From the NCBI GenBank assembly GCA_963920525.1, contig OY986435.1, positions 220,130,899-220,194,898 of the forward strand: 64,000 nt of DNA, written 5' to 3'. Below are positions 11,058 through 20,284 of the stretch, piece after piece; the first letter of the stretch is position 1; each line of letters opens with the position of its first letter. The notes beneath the pieces were generated by a model that was given only the letters and a program-made list of their open reading frames with translations, did no database searches and was not told the DNA's origin. The translations under genes were made by a program, and so were the position numbers. The DNA is from Dichetophora obliterata (Eukaryota > Arthropoda > Insecta > Diptera > Sciomyzidae).

Positions 11058-13212
11058 TTACCAGCTACCATATAAGGAATTGTTTATTTCTAGGGTCTTC
11101 TTTGCATATTTGCCAAATTTCTCTGGATCTATTTGTTGCCAAAAATTGACGGCATTTAATATAGTTTTGAAAATAATCAAGAGATCTTCGTTAATTTCTG
11201 GTATACGAGAGGTTGTAGCTATATCCTTGAAATAGCGACGAGCAGTATTGCCATTATTGGTATTACCAAAATTTGGTTTAGGAAAATCAATAAGCAAACC
11301 TGTACTTATCTTAATTGTGATTTCTTGTTTTTCTTCAAACTTCAGATCATTTTTATTTTTTGTTTGTCCTTCATTTCGTTTTTGGTTTTGGAAATCGTTT
11401 GAGGTTTAAAAAAACTATGGCACTTAAGGTCATAAGCAATTCTTAAGCAGTGTTTCATGAACCTAAACCTTGCATGGAGAGGTGACAAACCATGTTCAGT
11501 GGGGTGATTAGAAAAAAAAATTTTCGCAAATCCACCGATCCCGACCGAAATTGGGATCATTATATCAAAATATAAAAATCAAAATTAAAAAAAAATATTT
11601 TTATATTTTTAGATGGTGCTTCCAGCAGTTTTCTGCTTTAGCTGGAGAAAATCTACGAAAAAGCCTTAAAGCTCAAAAATTCATCTCACTCATTTTTACA
11701 CATAATTGCATTATTATTTTTTAAATAAAAAAATAAAAAGCGAATATTTTGAAATTTTAACATGTTTTATTGGTGTCCTTGAAGATTGAAAAAAATAGTA
11801 TTCATCGTAATAAAAAAATTTAAACGCGTTTTTCTCGAAACAAACTTTTTTCCACTGGCGGACAAGTAATCTCAGGATTGGATTGACCGATTTTAAAAAA
11901 CTTTGTTTTATTTTCTTTATTAATATCTACGGCAATCTACAAAAAATCTTAAAAAAGATCTTAAAAAATAAAAAAAAAACAAATGAGTTAGCAAAGGTAA
12001 AGGGTCAAAAAATGTGGTCGATTTTTTTTTTAAATATTTACCAATTTTTTCTTTCTTCGATTTTTCAAATGCTATGGTAGATTGCCGGGCAGCAGGCATC
12101 TCTCTTTAAGAATTTTTTTATTATTTTGTTTCAGACGTCCCATTCCAGAGATTACCTGTCCGCCATATGGACATCGTTTTTTTGAGCACTTTAATTTGAC
12201 GCCATCTATAAGTCATACATATTTTGAAAATCATTTTTTTACTTTGTTTTTAAATCAATAAGGATGTCAAAATTAAAAAAAAAATTATGTTAATAACTAG
12301 TGAAAGGCCCAAGTTATTAACTCTAGAAAATGGCTTACTATTTCCCTTTCCGAAACTGTAATCATAACTTAAATAAGCTGTAAAATTATGTCGAAAAAGG
12401 GAATAAATGCTCGGCTACAAATATGAATTCATTTAAAAAATATTTTTTCCCCATTGGAACCAAAGTTACCATCGATTCTTTTTTTGAACACTCTATTGAC
12501 TAAAAAAAAAATCTAGTATCCAAAATTTTAACACGTTTTTATAAATGTTGATCTATTATGCGTAATCTGTCAAGAAATCATGACTTTTGTGAAAAAATGA
12601 GTGATATATGAGTTTTTGAGCTTTAAGGCTTTTTCGTAGATTTTCTCCAGCTAAATCAGAAAACCGCTAGTAGCACCATCTAAAAATGTAAACAATTTTT
12701 TTTTAATTTTAATTTTTATATTTTGATATAATGTTCCCGATTTTAGACGGGCTCGGTGGATTTGCGAAAAAGTTTATTTGTTTGAATCACCCTAATGTTC
12801 ATACATCTCCTCTATGTTATCAAAATTTGTTTCATATTTAGCTAACATATGTTGTCGCAAATGACATAACACACATGATTTCGTTGATTTGTTTCCTGTG
12901 AATAAGATTTCAATAAATTAATGAGAACCAGAACTCGTCCTTTTACCTGATATTGGCTTGCGCAACTTTTCCATCAATCATAGTAAGCATTAGTCTGTGT
13001 CGGACTGTAACTTGTGACCCATTTGAAGGTCTACATTGCATTTCACTAACATTTTCCAAATCTGTTTTAAAAGCTTTCATTGACATTTGTGTGCAGGGAT
13101 GCAGTAGGATGCAGTCAGATTTTATAAAATTTGTTAAATAAATATTAAAGGAATATTTAAAAAAAAGAATTGTGAGGGCACTTATGGGGACATTATTTAA
13201 AAGCTTAAACAA
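11058..13212 (-). pseudogene. Decayed transposase-like gene ('GNTARRF' repeat family), split by an insertion
   Basis: Read on the minus strand, the upstream part (13212 to about 12803) carries LTMIDGKV and, after frameshifts, SCVLCHLRQHML, a C-x2-C pair. It then runs to EEMYEH at the insertion point. The downstream part resumes at 11499 with EHGLSPLHARFRFMKHCLRI and continues to LLIDFPKPNFGNTNNGNTARRYF and FGKYAKKT. From memory these motifs match a high-copy uncharacterised arthropod/cnidarian protein family that behaves like a transposase; I do not know its superfamily name. Several frameshifts and stops are present. A related C-terminal fragment occurs at 30510-30700. Confidence 0.65.
11500..12794. 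mobile_element. Long-TIR hAT-like non-autonomous element, 8-bp target duplication
   Basis: The ends T(G/A)GGGTGATT are inverted, and the inverted match runs for roughly 220 bp, including GGAGAAAATCTACGAAAAAG at both ends. It is flanked by ATGTTCAG (11492-11499) and ATGTTCAT (12795-12802), an 8-bp target duplication with one mismatch, as expected for hAT elements. It interrupts the GNTARRF-family pseudogene exactly at this site. Length 1295 bp with no transposase ORF. Confidence 0.85.
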
Positions 13213-13262
13213 AGTGCGAAAAACGTAAAAAATTTACTTTTTTCTTTCAATAATTTTATATA

Positions 13263-14396
13263 TTGGGGGTTGGAATTAATTTTAAAGGTTTTTTTCGGTT
13301 TTTGAGCATTTATTTAGAAACAACGGTACAATGTATATTATTCAAAGTATTGTCCATCGTTAGCTACAACATTTTCCCATCTTTCTGGCAGCATATGGAT
13401 TCCGCGCCGGAAGAACGATTCGTCTTTTGAGGCAATCCACGAATCGACCCATTTTTTGGTATCCTCGTAAGAAGTGAAGCGCTGCTCAGCCAAGCCATGC
13501 GTCATCGATCTGAATAGGTGGTAGTCGGAAGGGGCTATGTCTGGGCTATAAGGCGGGTGGGGTAGCACATCCCAATTCAGCGCCTCCAACGTTTCCTTGA
13601 CGGTTCTTGCAACATGTGGCCGTGCGTTGCCATGTTGAAAAACCACTTTGTCGTGTCTTTTGGCATATTCCGTCCGTTTAACCTTTAATGCTCGGCTCAA
13701 TTGCATCAATTGTTGTTGGTAGCGTTCCCCAGTGATGGTTTCGTTAGGTTTTAGCAGCTCATAGTACACGACACCCTTCTGATCCCACCAAATACACAGC
13801 ATAAGCTTGGCGCCATGAATATTCGGCTTGGCCCTCGATGTTGATGCATGGCCGGGTGGTCCCCACGATTTTTTTCGCTTAGGATTATCGTAATGGATCC
13901 ACTTTTCATCGCCAGTGACAATACGATGCAAAAAACTCTTCCTTTTATGCCGTTGAAGCAGTTGTTCGCACATGCAAAATCGCCGTTCAACGCCTCTCGG
14001 CTTCAACTGGTACGGCACCCAATTTCCTTGCTTTTGAATCATTCCCATGGCCTTCAAGCGTTTGCCGACCGTTGATAAGTCGACTCCCAATGATTCTGAC
14101 AATTCTTGAAGGGTTTGACACGGGTCTTCATCGAGCAAAGCCTCCAATTCCTCATCTTCAAACTTTTTCGGCTGGCCCGGACGCTCTTTGTCTTCCGTAT
14201 CAAAATCACCACTTTTAAACCGACGGAACCAGTACTCACAAGTAGAAATCGATGGAGCATAGTCCCCGTAAGCCACTGAAAAATGAAGCTTAGACAATGT
14301 GCTTTGAAATGAATATAGTCACAGGTGTGCCCGATGCGATCTATTGATAGTTACGCCATCTCTTAGAAAACCTTTAAAACTAATTCCAACCCCCAA
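13263..14396 (-). mobile_element. mariner transposon, copy 1 (internally deleted)
   Basis: TIRs TTGGGGGTTGGAATTA at 13263 and its inverse ending at 14396, each flanked by TA. The length is 1134 bp against 1285 bp for copy 2 at 31743. The difference is one ~150-bp deletion: the sequence corresponding to 31870-32020 of copy 2, which holds the start codon and first ~40 codons, is absent here. Confidence 0.95.
13338..14297 (-). pseudogene. mariner transposase (DD34D), N-terminally deleted, catalytic Asp lost
   Basis: The open frame covers about residues 41 to the C-terminus of a mariner transposase. It has the paired HTH region (CEYWFRRFKSGDF), the WVPYQLKPR linker, VTGDEKWIHY (first Asp), and SPDIAPSDYHLF (third Asp, DD34D spacing). 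The second catalytic site reads QHGNARPH instead of QHDNARPH, an Asp-to-Gly change visible against copy 2. The normal start codon lies in the deleted segment and the apparent start is a TTG. The ORF is otherwise uninterrupted to ANDGQYFE. By eye it is nearly identical to copy 2 and resembles Mos1-type mariners. Confidence 0.95.
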
Positions 14397-14764
14397 TAAA
14401 ATATATTATCTATTATTTAAAAAGTTTCTACCAATATCTTCATGATATATATATCTTAAAAAAGTGAAGTAAATGCATATACCAACATTTTATGCGAAAA
14501 AAGCACCCAAAATAACAAAAAATTTCACTTTTACTGAAACTCTAACATTTTCTGAAATTTTGTTGACTTTGATGCCCAATATCTTCAAAACTATCACATT
14601 TTCATAAAAACAGTTGCCAAATTTAAAAAATTCAGTACTTTGTCTATAAAAAAGATCATTAAATAATAAAATTTTCGCCATGAATTCTTAATTTTTTTAC
14701 TTATTTTCGCGAAGCACGATACAACTCTGAAAAGTACACTGTGCGCCGTGAGATGAAAAATAAC

Positions 14765-14830
14765 AAAAGTCGAACCCCCGACATCCAGTTTGTAAGTTCA
14801 CTAGTCTAACCACTGGGCTATTGCGCTTTA
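14765..14830 (-). repeat. tRNA-like SINE head
   Basis: On the minus strand GCAATAGCCCAGTGGTTAGA resembles a Pol III A box and GGGGGTTCGACTT a B box, about 40 bp apart. This is the arrangement of a tRNA-derived SINE. It does not fold into a good cloverleaf, so it is not called as a tRNA gene. No poly(A) tail was delimited. Confidence 0.6.
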
Positions 14831-14869
14831 CGTACCAAAAGTAATAAATAGAGCTCGGTATCTCATGCA

Positions 14870-15060
14870 AATGCATGTTTTTACTGGGCATCTTAAAATG
14901 GAAATAGTTAAGTTATCTTTACGATTTATTGCATATTTTGCAATAAATGCATGTTTTTGCATATTTTACTTGAAATTTCTGCTATTGCATATTTATTGTG
15001 TATATTTTTGTATATTTTACAATAAATGCATGTGGTTTTTGCATATTTAAAATTTTTTTA
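14870..15060 (+). repeat. TGCATATTTT / AATAAATGCATG direct repeats
   Basis: At least five TGCATATTT and three AATAAATGCATG(T) copies cluster here. It lies upstream of the hAT-like coding remnant at 15327 and may be its subterminal repeat region. Confidence 0.55.
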
Positions 15061-15326
15061 TTTGCAACCATTTAAATTTAGTTTAAGCCACCCTGTTTGA
15101 ACCACCCTGTTAAACTGCCAATGTTTGAACTGTACAAAAAAAATCGTAGCTTTCTTGCCGCACGTTAGTTGCACAACATTGTTACTGTCTGCTTGATTTG
15201 CTAAGTTCAAAACAATCTGTTATATTTTATTCAAAACATCTTTTGAATGTTGGAAAGTGAGTTCTATTTGCTTATGTTTACTATAAAGTCGTGTAGATTA
15301 ACATTTGGTAATGTTTTTAGAGTGCA

Positions 15327-15503
15327 ATGCCGAAAATCAATGCAACTTTATCTTCAAACCTAATTAAATATATGTCTGAGTATCCGAGTGTGTTTCAAAC
15401 CGATGGAGTTGTGCTATTTTGCAAAGTTTGCAATAAGCAAGTGGTCTGCGAAAGGAAATTTCAAGTTGACCAGCATTTGAAAAGTCTGAAACATAAGGAA
15501 TTA
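15327..15503 (+). pseudogene. hAT-type transposase N-terminal fragment
   Basis: About 58 residues starting MPKINATLSSNLIKYM and containing FQTDGVVLFCKVCNKQV and KFQVDQHLKSLKHKE, a C-x2-C...H-x4-H zinc finger. This is the form seen at the N-terminus of DUF659-type hAT transposases. The frame stays open past 15503 to 15674, but there it runs into the inverted-repeat element and no longer resembles the family. The rest of the transposase is not found downstream. Confidence 0.7.
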
Positions 15504-15509
15504 CAGGGG

Positions 15510-16412
15510 AGATTACGATTTCCGGGGCGCCACGATTTGACAATGGATTCAGGAAGGTATTTAACAAAAAATAAGAATGGCCGAAGGAAAAATCGATTAA
15601 TCGATTTGTTTTCAAGTTATCGATTTTTCAAGAAAATTTTTATTTTTAGATGTTATTTGAAAGGTAATACATAAAGCTTTTATATTAATTTTAAATCAAT
15701 CAAATCCGTTGAGTATTTCATATTTTATTGCTATTTATTTGTATGCAAAAGTGAAATATTTGCTTAAAAAAAACCGTTATTTTCTCAAAAACTACCGTTA
15801 TTACTATGGATTATGAATAGTGTATTACTGAAGCCTGAAAATTTATCTTTCGTTTGGTATATAAAACATATGATATATTTAATTTTTGATTAGTTTTTTT
15901 ATGATGAAATGATTTGCCCTTGTGCAGAAAGTTGTTAATTCAAGCATATTTACCTTAGTTGTTTTGTATTCTAATTCAATTTTTTCTTAAAGCACCATTA
16001 CAATAAGTTACTGTTCTTTAAGGCAACATTGTAGCTGTAATATTTATATGAATGAATAGGATTTTCTAGCCAGCAAAAAAATATGAAATTTTACAATGTG
16101 CTAGCAGACATTGCAATAGCAAATATCAATTTTTATTAACTTTATGTAATATAGTGTATATTGTAAATAATATATATGTGTAAGTTAATATATCAAATGA
16201 AAGGTTAAATTGCTAGCTTTAAAAATAAAATAGAATTTTTGTATCTTAATAACGCAAATTTAGTAGAAAATGACGGTTTTTTTAATTCTGATATAATTTT
16301 GCTTATACATCATTAAAAAGGTAATTTAACTGTTATTCAAATGACACAACCAATCTTTTACATCTATTGGATAATGGCAAAGAAATGGATGTTTTTTTGA
16401 AGATCTTTTAGC

Positions 16413-16445
<33 letters not shown>

Positions 16446-16550
16446 CGATAAATAGTTGAGTAATCGAATTTTTGTTCGGCCAAACATTTGTTTTTGTTGT
16501 TTTCTACCAGAAAACACTTTCAAATCGCGGCAACCCGGAAATCGTAATCG
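15510..16550. mobile_element. ~1-kb element with imperfect terminal inverted repeats
   Basis: GATTACGATTTCCGGGGCGC at 15511 matches the inverse of the sequence ending at 16549 (GATTACGATTTCCGGGTTGC on the other strand). The match continues ~100 bp inward, including TGGCCGAA..AAAAATCGATTA. It directly follows the hAT zinc-finger fragment, so it probably inserted there. No clear target duplication is visible. The centre is AT-rich with a 23-bp A run near 16413. The ORFs at 16437-16700 are artefacts of the TIR. Confidence 0.65.
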
Positions 16551-16699
16551 TGCCGAATTACTTAACCGGCTCTCTGAAAAACTACAGCCTTTGATTACTG
16601 CTTCTGTATCAACAAGTCTTAACACGTTCGCTGCCATGTGACCCACCGGTGGGCGATGGTGAATGAACATTGCAAACTTGCAAAAAATAGAACAAAACA

Positions 16700-16870
16700 A
16701 GACATTTTAACCGTAAATGAAGAGTGAAGTGCGGCGATATTTTAAAAAAGTGGAGAATGGTTTGGCAGAGTGTGTAACCTCTGCATAAAAAGATTGAAAA
16801 TAAGAAATGGCTCTTCAAACTTGCGCCAACATCTACAAAACAGACAATCGGTAAAGATGGTGTTTTTCTT
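16700..16870 (+). pseudogene. BED zinc-finger fragment (hAT-type)
   Basis: A reading starting at 16717 gives VRRYFKKVENGLAEC. A shifted frame then gives VCNLCIKRLKIRNGSSNLRQH. Together these resemble the BED finger (aromatic residue, C-x2-C, SNLRxH) of hAT transposases or ZBED proteins. A 2-bp TG duplication (GTGTGTAAC) explains the shift. The LTR element at 16929 inserted just downstream, and no further exon is recognisable on its far side. Confidence 0.6.
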
Positions 16871-16928
16871 CGAATTTAGTTTCGGTGGAAAACTGAAAAT
16901 TACAAAACCGGTTATCCGAAAAGGAGGT

Positions 16929-18115
16929 TGTAACGAACCTTTTCTTCTTTAGCCGAGGTATATCTCGCCGGCTCCAGGGTTCGTTGCCAAAAATTTATTT
17001 TTCTCGGACTTTGTGGTGAATTCACGTTGAAAGAAATGAATTATAACTCCAGCTTATACTCGTTTCAATTCTTTTATTAAGTAACTAAAGACTCGACTGC
17101 CGCTGTCTCAATTCTCAGAAGGTGACTTTCATGCACCTTCGCCTCGTTGCTTGGCACTCGCTCTTCAGCACTCTCGTCGGTCTAGCACGAACTGGCCTTC
17201 CAACACGCTCTGTGATCTTCGCTAGTCTACTGAGTTACGCCACCGACCTGTAGTAAAACTTCGGGTCGGCTCACTTGCGTCGCTTCAGCCTATTAAGTTT
17301 GCACTACCGATCTGTAGTAAAACTCCAGGTCGGTCTACGTGTGCACTACTTCTACTACTATTCCTACTAGATGACTTACCCAGGCCGTGGCTCGAACAGA
17401 ACTCAATTAAATCTAACTATGTCTCGCCTTATATAGGACAGTCGCAGAGCTTTGCCTAAATGCAAGCTCTCTTCTCGCTTTCTGATTGGCTGGCACTACA
17501 GCTGATCTGGTGCTTTTCGTTTACTATGTTTGTAACAGCTGACCGTGTGCTTTTAGTTCTATGTTTGTCACAGCTGACCGTGTGCTTTCGTGGTTTGTGC
17601 CATGGGTGCCTTACACTAGCCACTGGTGTGCTGGTTTCCTGTTAGATGGCGTTGTCTCTTCTTTCATCTACTTAATTTCTAATTTTATAAGCGGCAGCAG
17701 AGTTAATACGAACTAGCTTTATACAATACAATTCTTATTGTAAACATATTCCAATCGTTAATTACATACTAATTAATAATACACTTCATTTGTAGTAACA
17801 ATAAATGAAAAGGTGATAAACATTTCAATATATTAAAATAATAATGAATTTAAATACTATCATTTACTTTATATAATATACATTTATATATTATCATATT
17901 TTAAATATTTTGTATGAAACAAAAAATGTTGTTGACTGAATTCATTACAGTATTTAAACAAAGTTATTTAGAAGTAAAATACAAAATCCAAAATAAAACA
18001 AGGGTGACTCACGATGAATGCTGATATGCTGCTTCGTGGTATGGTCGTCTCTGTTGTTGATGTGATGTTGCTGCCAATGTGTGGTTAAAATGCAGTAGCC
18101 ATTTTAGCCTTCACA
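16929..18115 (-). repeat. 3' LTR (1187 bp)
   Basis: Starts TG and ends CA on each strand. It is preceded on the element strand by a purine-rich tract. On the minus strand it has a TATATAAGG promoter element near 17433 and an AATAAA poly(A) signal at about 17073-17078. It carries one copy of the 84-bp unit that is present seven times in the 5' LTR. A short ORF at 17460-17645 lies wholly in LTR sequence and is not a gene. Confidence 0.95.
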
Positions 18116-18130
18116 TACCCCACCTACTTC
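18116..18130 (-). other. Polypurine tract next to the 3' LTR
   Basis: On the element strand GAAGTAGGTGGGGTA lies directly before the LTR start TGTGAAGG. A purine-rich run here is the usual primer for plus-strand DNA synthesis. It overlaps the end region of ORF3. Confidence 0.7.
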
Positions 18131-19824
18131 GGGGGAGGAGGTCGTTGACTTACGCTTACCCGACCGGAACGGGCGATCATGACTTGGAAGGTGACCCCTC
18201 GGACGATGGTGCAGAACTTCATCCGCGCCGCCTGCTTGCGCCTGGTCAACGCGGCATGGATCTTAACCTGCAGTTCCTGCACGACGTCTTCATCGTACCT
18301 TGCCCATATATCTTCGAGTCGCTCTTCTTCAGCACAACTCGATCGGGGAGGCGAAGGGATTCTAGGGGTCTGATGTGGTGTCGTGGGCCTTAGGGGCGAC
18401 ACCCGTTGTTGAACATCGAGTCTGGGATTTTTCCGTGGTCGACTTGGGGACTCGTCTGAATCCGTTTCGTCGCTGTCGTTTTCGCTGCTGCTGGAGCTGT
18501 CGCTTGAGCTATTGCTTGAGCTGTCGCTCGAACTATCTGAGCTGAGTGGTGGCTGCAGCGCCTCTATGAAGGCAGCTGCTGCGACTTCGGCAGTTGATGA
18601 CGCAGATGCTGCTGCGGCGTTGGCAGTTGATGGCGCAGATGCTGCTGCGGCGTAGGCAGTTGGTGACGCAGATGCTGCTGCGGCTTCGGCAGTTGATGAC
18701 GCAGATGCTGCTGCGGCGTTGGCAGTTGGTGACGCAGATGCTGCTGCGGCTTCGGCAGTTGATGACGCAGATGCTGCTGCGACTTCGGCAGTTGATGACG
18801 CAGATGCTGCTGCGGCGTCGGCAGTTGTTGACGCAGATGCTGCTGCGGCTTCGGCAGTTGATGACGCAGATGCTGCTGCGACTTCGGCAGTTGATGACGC
18901 AGATGCTGCTGCGGCGTCGGCAGTTGATGACGCAGATGCTGCTGCGGCTTCGGCAGTTGATAACGCAGATGCTGCTGCGGCGTTGGCAGTTGGTGACGCA
19001 GATGCTGCTGCGGCGTAGGCAGTTGGTGACGCAGATGCTGCTGCGGCGTAGGCAGTTGGTGGCGCAGATGCTGCTGCGGCGTAGGCAGTTGATGACGCAG
19101 ATGCTGCTGCAACGTCGGCAGTTGGTGACGCAGATGCTGCTGCGGCTTCGGCAGTTGATGACGCAGATGCTGCTGCGACTTCGGAACACAACATCTGGCT
19201 TGCTCCTCGCTGATGGTGGTACACCGTACATTCCATGCGAATGGTTTGTGTAATTTTTGTGTGGCCCACGCCTTGGACCGTCTCGATGTCATTGCTGTAG
19301 CGGCACCATCCGAGTATGTTCTCCTTCTTTGGCGGTCGTACATTCTCGTCATCACTCGAATCTATCGAAGAGCTAGGCGGTGACCAAGGGAAGGGTGGTG
19401 TTGGCACTCTAGCTTCGAGCTGCTGCTCATTTTCTTCACTTGTTGGGCTTCGTCTAGAGTACAAGTACCCAAACACGCTGCGGGTGTCTGACGTGGTGTC
19501 TTCTAGCTGCTCCTCGTCGACTCCGTTCGTAGCTTCCCGACCGGAAATACTATCGGGAGGGGCTTCTTCGCCTTCAGGCTCATCATTATCTAGCGAGGTT
19601 TCAGGTGTCGTGGAATCACATAGCGATGTCTCTTCGCTCTCGGTGTCGGTTAGTACTATCGTTGCTATCGGTGGTGCATCACGCTCGCTTACCCCACGGA
19701 ATTCTTCCGCAGGCGCGAGGTGGTCTCGATGTGACGTTCCGGGCGTGTCATCGCTATGGGCCGTGTTCTGGGGCCTGACGGTGCTGGATGACGTTGTGGG
19801 CTCTGCTGGACTTCGGCGTGCCAA
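18124..19824 (-). CDS. ORF3 of the LTR element, main part (low-complexity, not env-like)
   Basis: Open frame of about 566 codons after pol, with no ATG at its apparent start (TTG), so it is probably reached from the overlapping ORF at 20083. The order is: an acidic Ser/Thr-Pro-rich N-part; a short QGVGHTKITQTIRMECT segment; an Ala/Ser-rich array of ~11-residue units encoded by the 33-bp DNA repeat; an Asp/Ser-rich acidic tract (SSDSSSDSS); a basic patch; and a C-terminal part (DIWARYDEDVVQELQVKIHA, then CTIVRGVTFQVMI) that looks globular. I see no signal peptide, furin site or membrane segment, so the usual env assignment for a post-pol ORF is not supported. Function unknown. Confidence 0.75.
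   Translation of the reverse strand: MARRSPAEPTTSSSTVRPQNTAHSDDTPGTSHRDHLAPAEEFRGVSERDAPPIATIVLTDTESEETSLCDSTTPETSLDNDEPEGEEAPPDSISGREATNGVDEEQLEDTTSDTRSVFGYLYSRRSPTSEENEQQLEARVPTPPFPWSPPSSSIDSSDDENVRPPKKENILGWCRYSNDIETVQGVGHTKITQTIRMECTVYHHQRGASQMLCSEVAAASASSTAEAAAASASPTADVAAASASSTAYAAAASAPPTAYAAAASASPTAYAAAASASPTANAAAASALSTAEAAAASASSTADAAAASASSTAEVAAASASSTAEAAAASASTTADAAAASASSTAEVAAASASSTAEAAAASASPTANAAAASASSTAEAAAASASPTAYAAAASAPSTANAAAASASSTAEVAAAAFIEALQPPLSSDSSSDSSSNSSSDSSSSSENDSDETDSDESPSRPRKNPRLDVQQRVSPLRPTTPHQTPRIPSPPRSSCAEEERLEDIWARYDEDVVQELQVKIHAALTRRKQAARMKFCTIVRGVTFQVMIARSGRVSVSQRPPPPK
18602..19195 (-). repeat. 18 tandem 33-bp units in ORF3
   Basis: GCAGATGCTGCTGCGG starts at 18602 and then every 33 bp to 19163, giving 18 copies. 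Each unit encodes an Ala-rich undecapeptide such as AAAASASSTAE. Because 33 is divisible by three, copy-number change keeps the frame. All six frames stay open here, producing several shadow ORFs. A related 30-bp repeat lies in pol at 23190. Confidence 0.95.
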
Positions 19825-20083
19825 TGCCTACCGGTGAAGTCGAAACGGCACGTCGATTGAAATATTTTGGTCGGCGTGATGGAGTTTGGTCTTGGCTTGA
19901 TGAGTTGTATGGGTCGGATCGTGGGACTACCCGGATGCGGCTCCCGTCGGCTTTAATTGGGATTTCCATGAAATCTTCTCCCAGGACTTTCGTGCGGCGT
20001 CCGCGGCTGGCCGCCTTGAACATATTCTGTCGGAACCTTGCTCTGGTTGCTTCGAACTTTTGGTTGGTCGCACGTCTGCTCAT
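19754..20083 (-). CDS. ORF3 N-terminal segment, overlapping frame
   Basis: A 109-codon ORF with an ATG (MSRRATNQKFEATRARFRQN). It is basic at the start and contains EDFMEIPIKADGSRIRVVPR. It lies between the end of pol and the long ORF3 frame and overlaps the latter by ~70 bp. The long frame is +1 relative to it. The two parts could be one protein broken by a single-base indel, one produced by frameshifting, or the first exon of a spliced product. The compositional change from structured-looking to disordered happens near the overlap. Not recognised as a known domain. Confidence 0.55.
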   Translation of the reverse strand: MSRRATNQKFEATRARFRQNMFKAASRGRRTKVLGEDFMEIPIKADGSRIRVVPRSDPYNSSSQDQTPSRRPKYFNRRAVSTSPVGIGTPKSSRAHNVIQHRQAPEHGP

Positions 20084-20284
20084 CTTTCTATCGTCTTTGA
20101 ATTACAACCTGGAGTCGCTTGATGGGTTTGTCTTCGTCAGTATTTTATGACTGAAAAGACAAAAAAGTGTTAGTGAATATAAATTTCAGACAGTAGGGAG
20201 TTGTTTTTATTTTTCTTAAATAAGCGTATGTTTCGTCAATAAATTCAAAGGCTGTCGGTAGGCGTCAGACATGTATTTCGGGTA

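Noticed and set aside
16610..16660. TTAACACGTTCGCTGCC end followed by CCACCGGTGGG palindrome, resembling a TTAA-type transposon terminus
   Set aside because: Only one end could be found; the sequence runs straight into the BED-finger fragment, so no element can be delimited.
17460..17645. 61-codon ORF with a start codon, also present at 26392-26577
   Set aside because: Lies in the LTRs and its duplication is due to the LTR pair. No domain, and antisense to the element's transcription.
18602..19195. CRISPR-like regular repeats
   Set aside because: Units are contiguous with no unique spacers and lie in a retrotransposon ORF of a eukaryote. They are a coding minisatellite. The 84-bp array in the LTR is rejected for the same reason.
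18533..19355. Several long ORFs in other frames (232, 263 and 219 codons) across the ORF3 repeat
   Set aside because: They exist only because the 33-bp unit has no stop in any frame. Their composition is a pure translation of the repeat, and the 566-codon frame extends well beyond the array on both sides.
18124..20083. ORF3 as a retroviral-type envelope gene
   Set aside because: The position fits, but no signal peptide, cleavage site or hydrophobic membrane segment is visible in either ORF3 frame.
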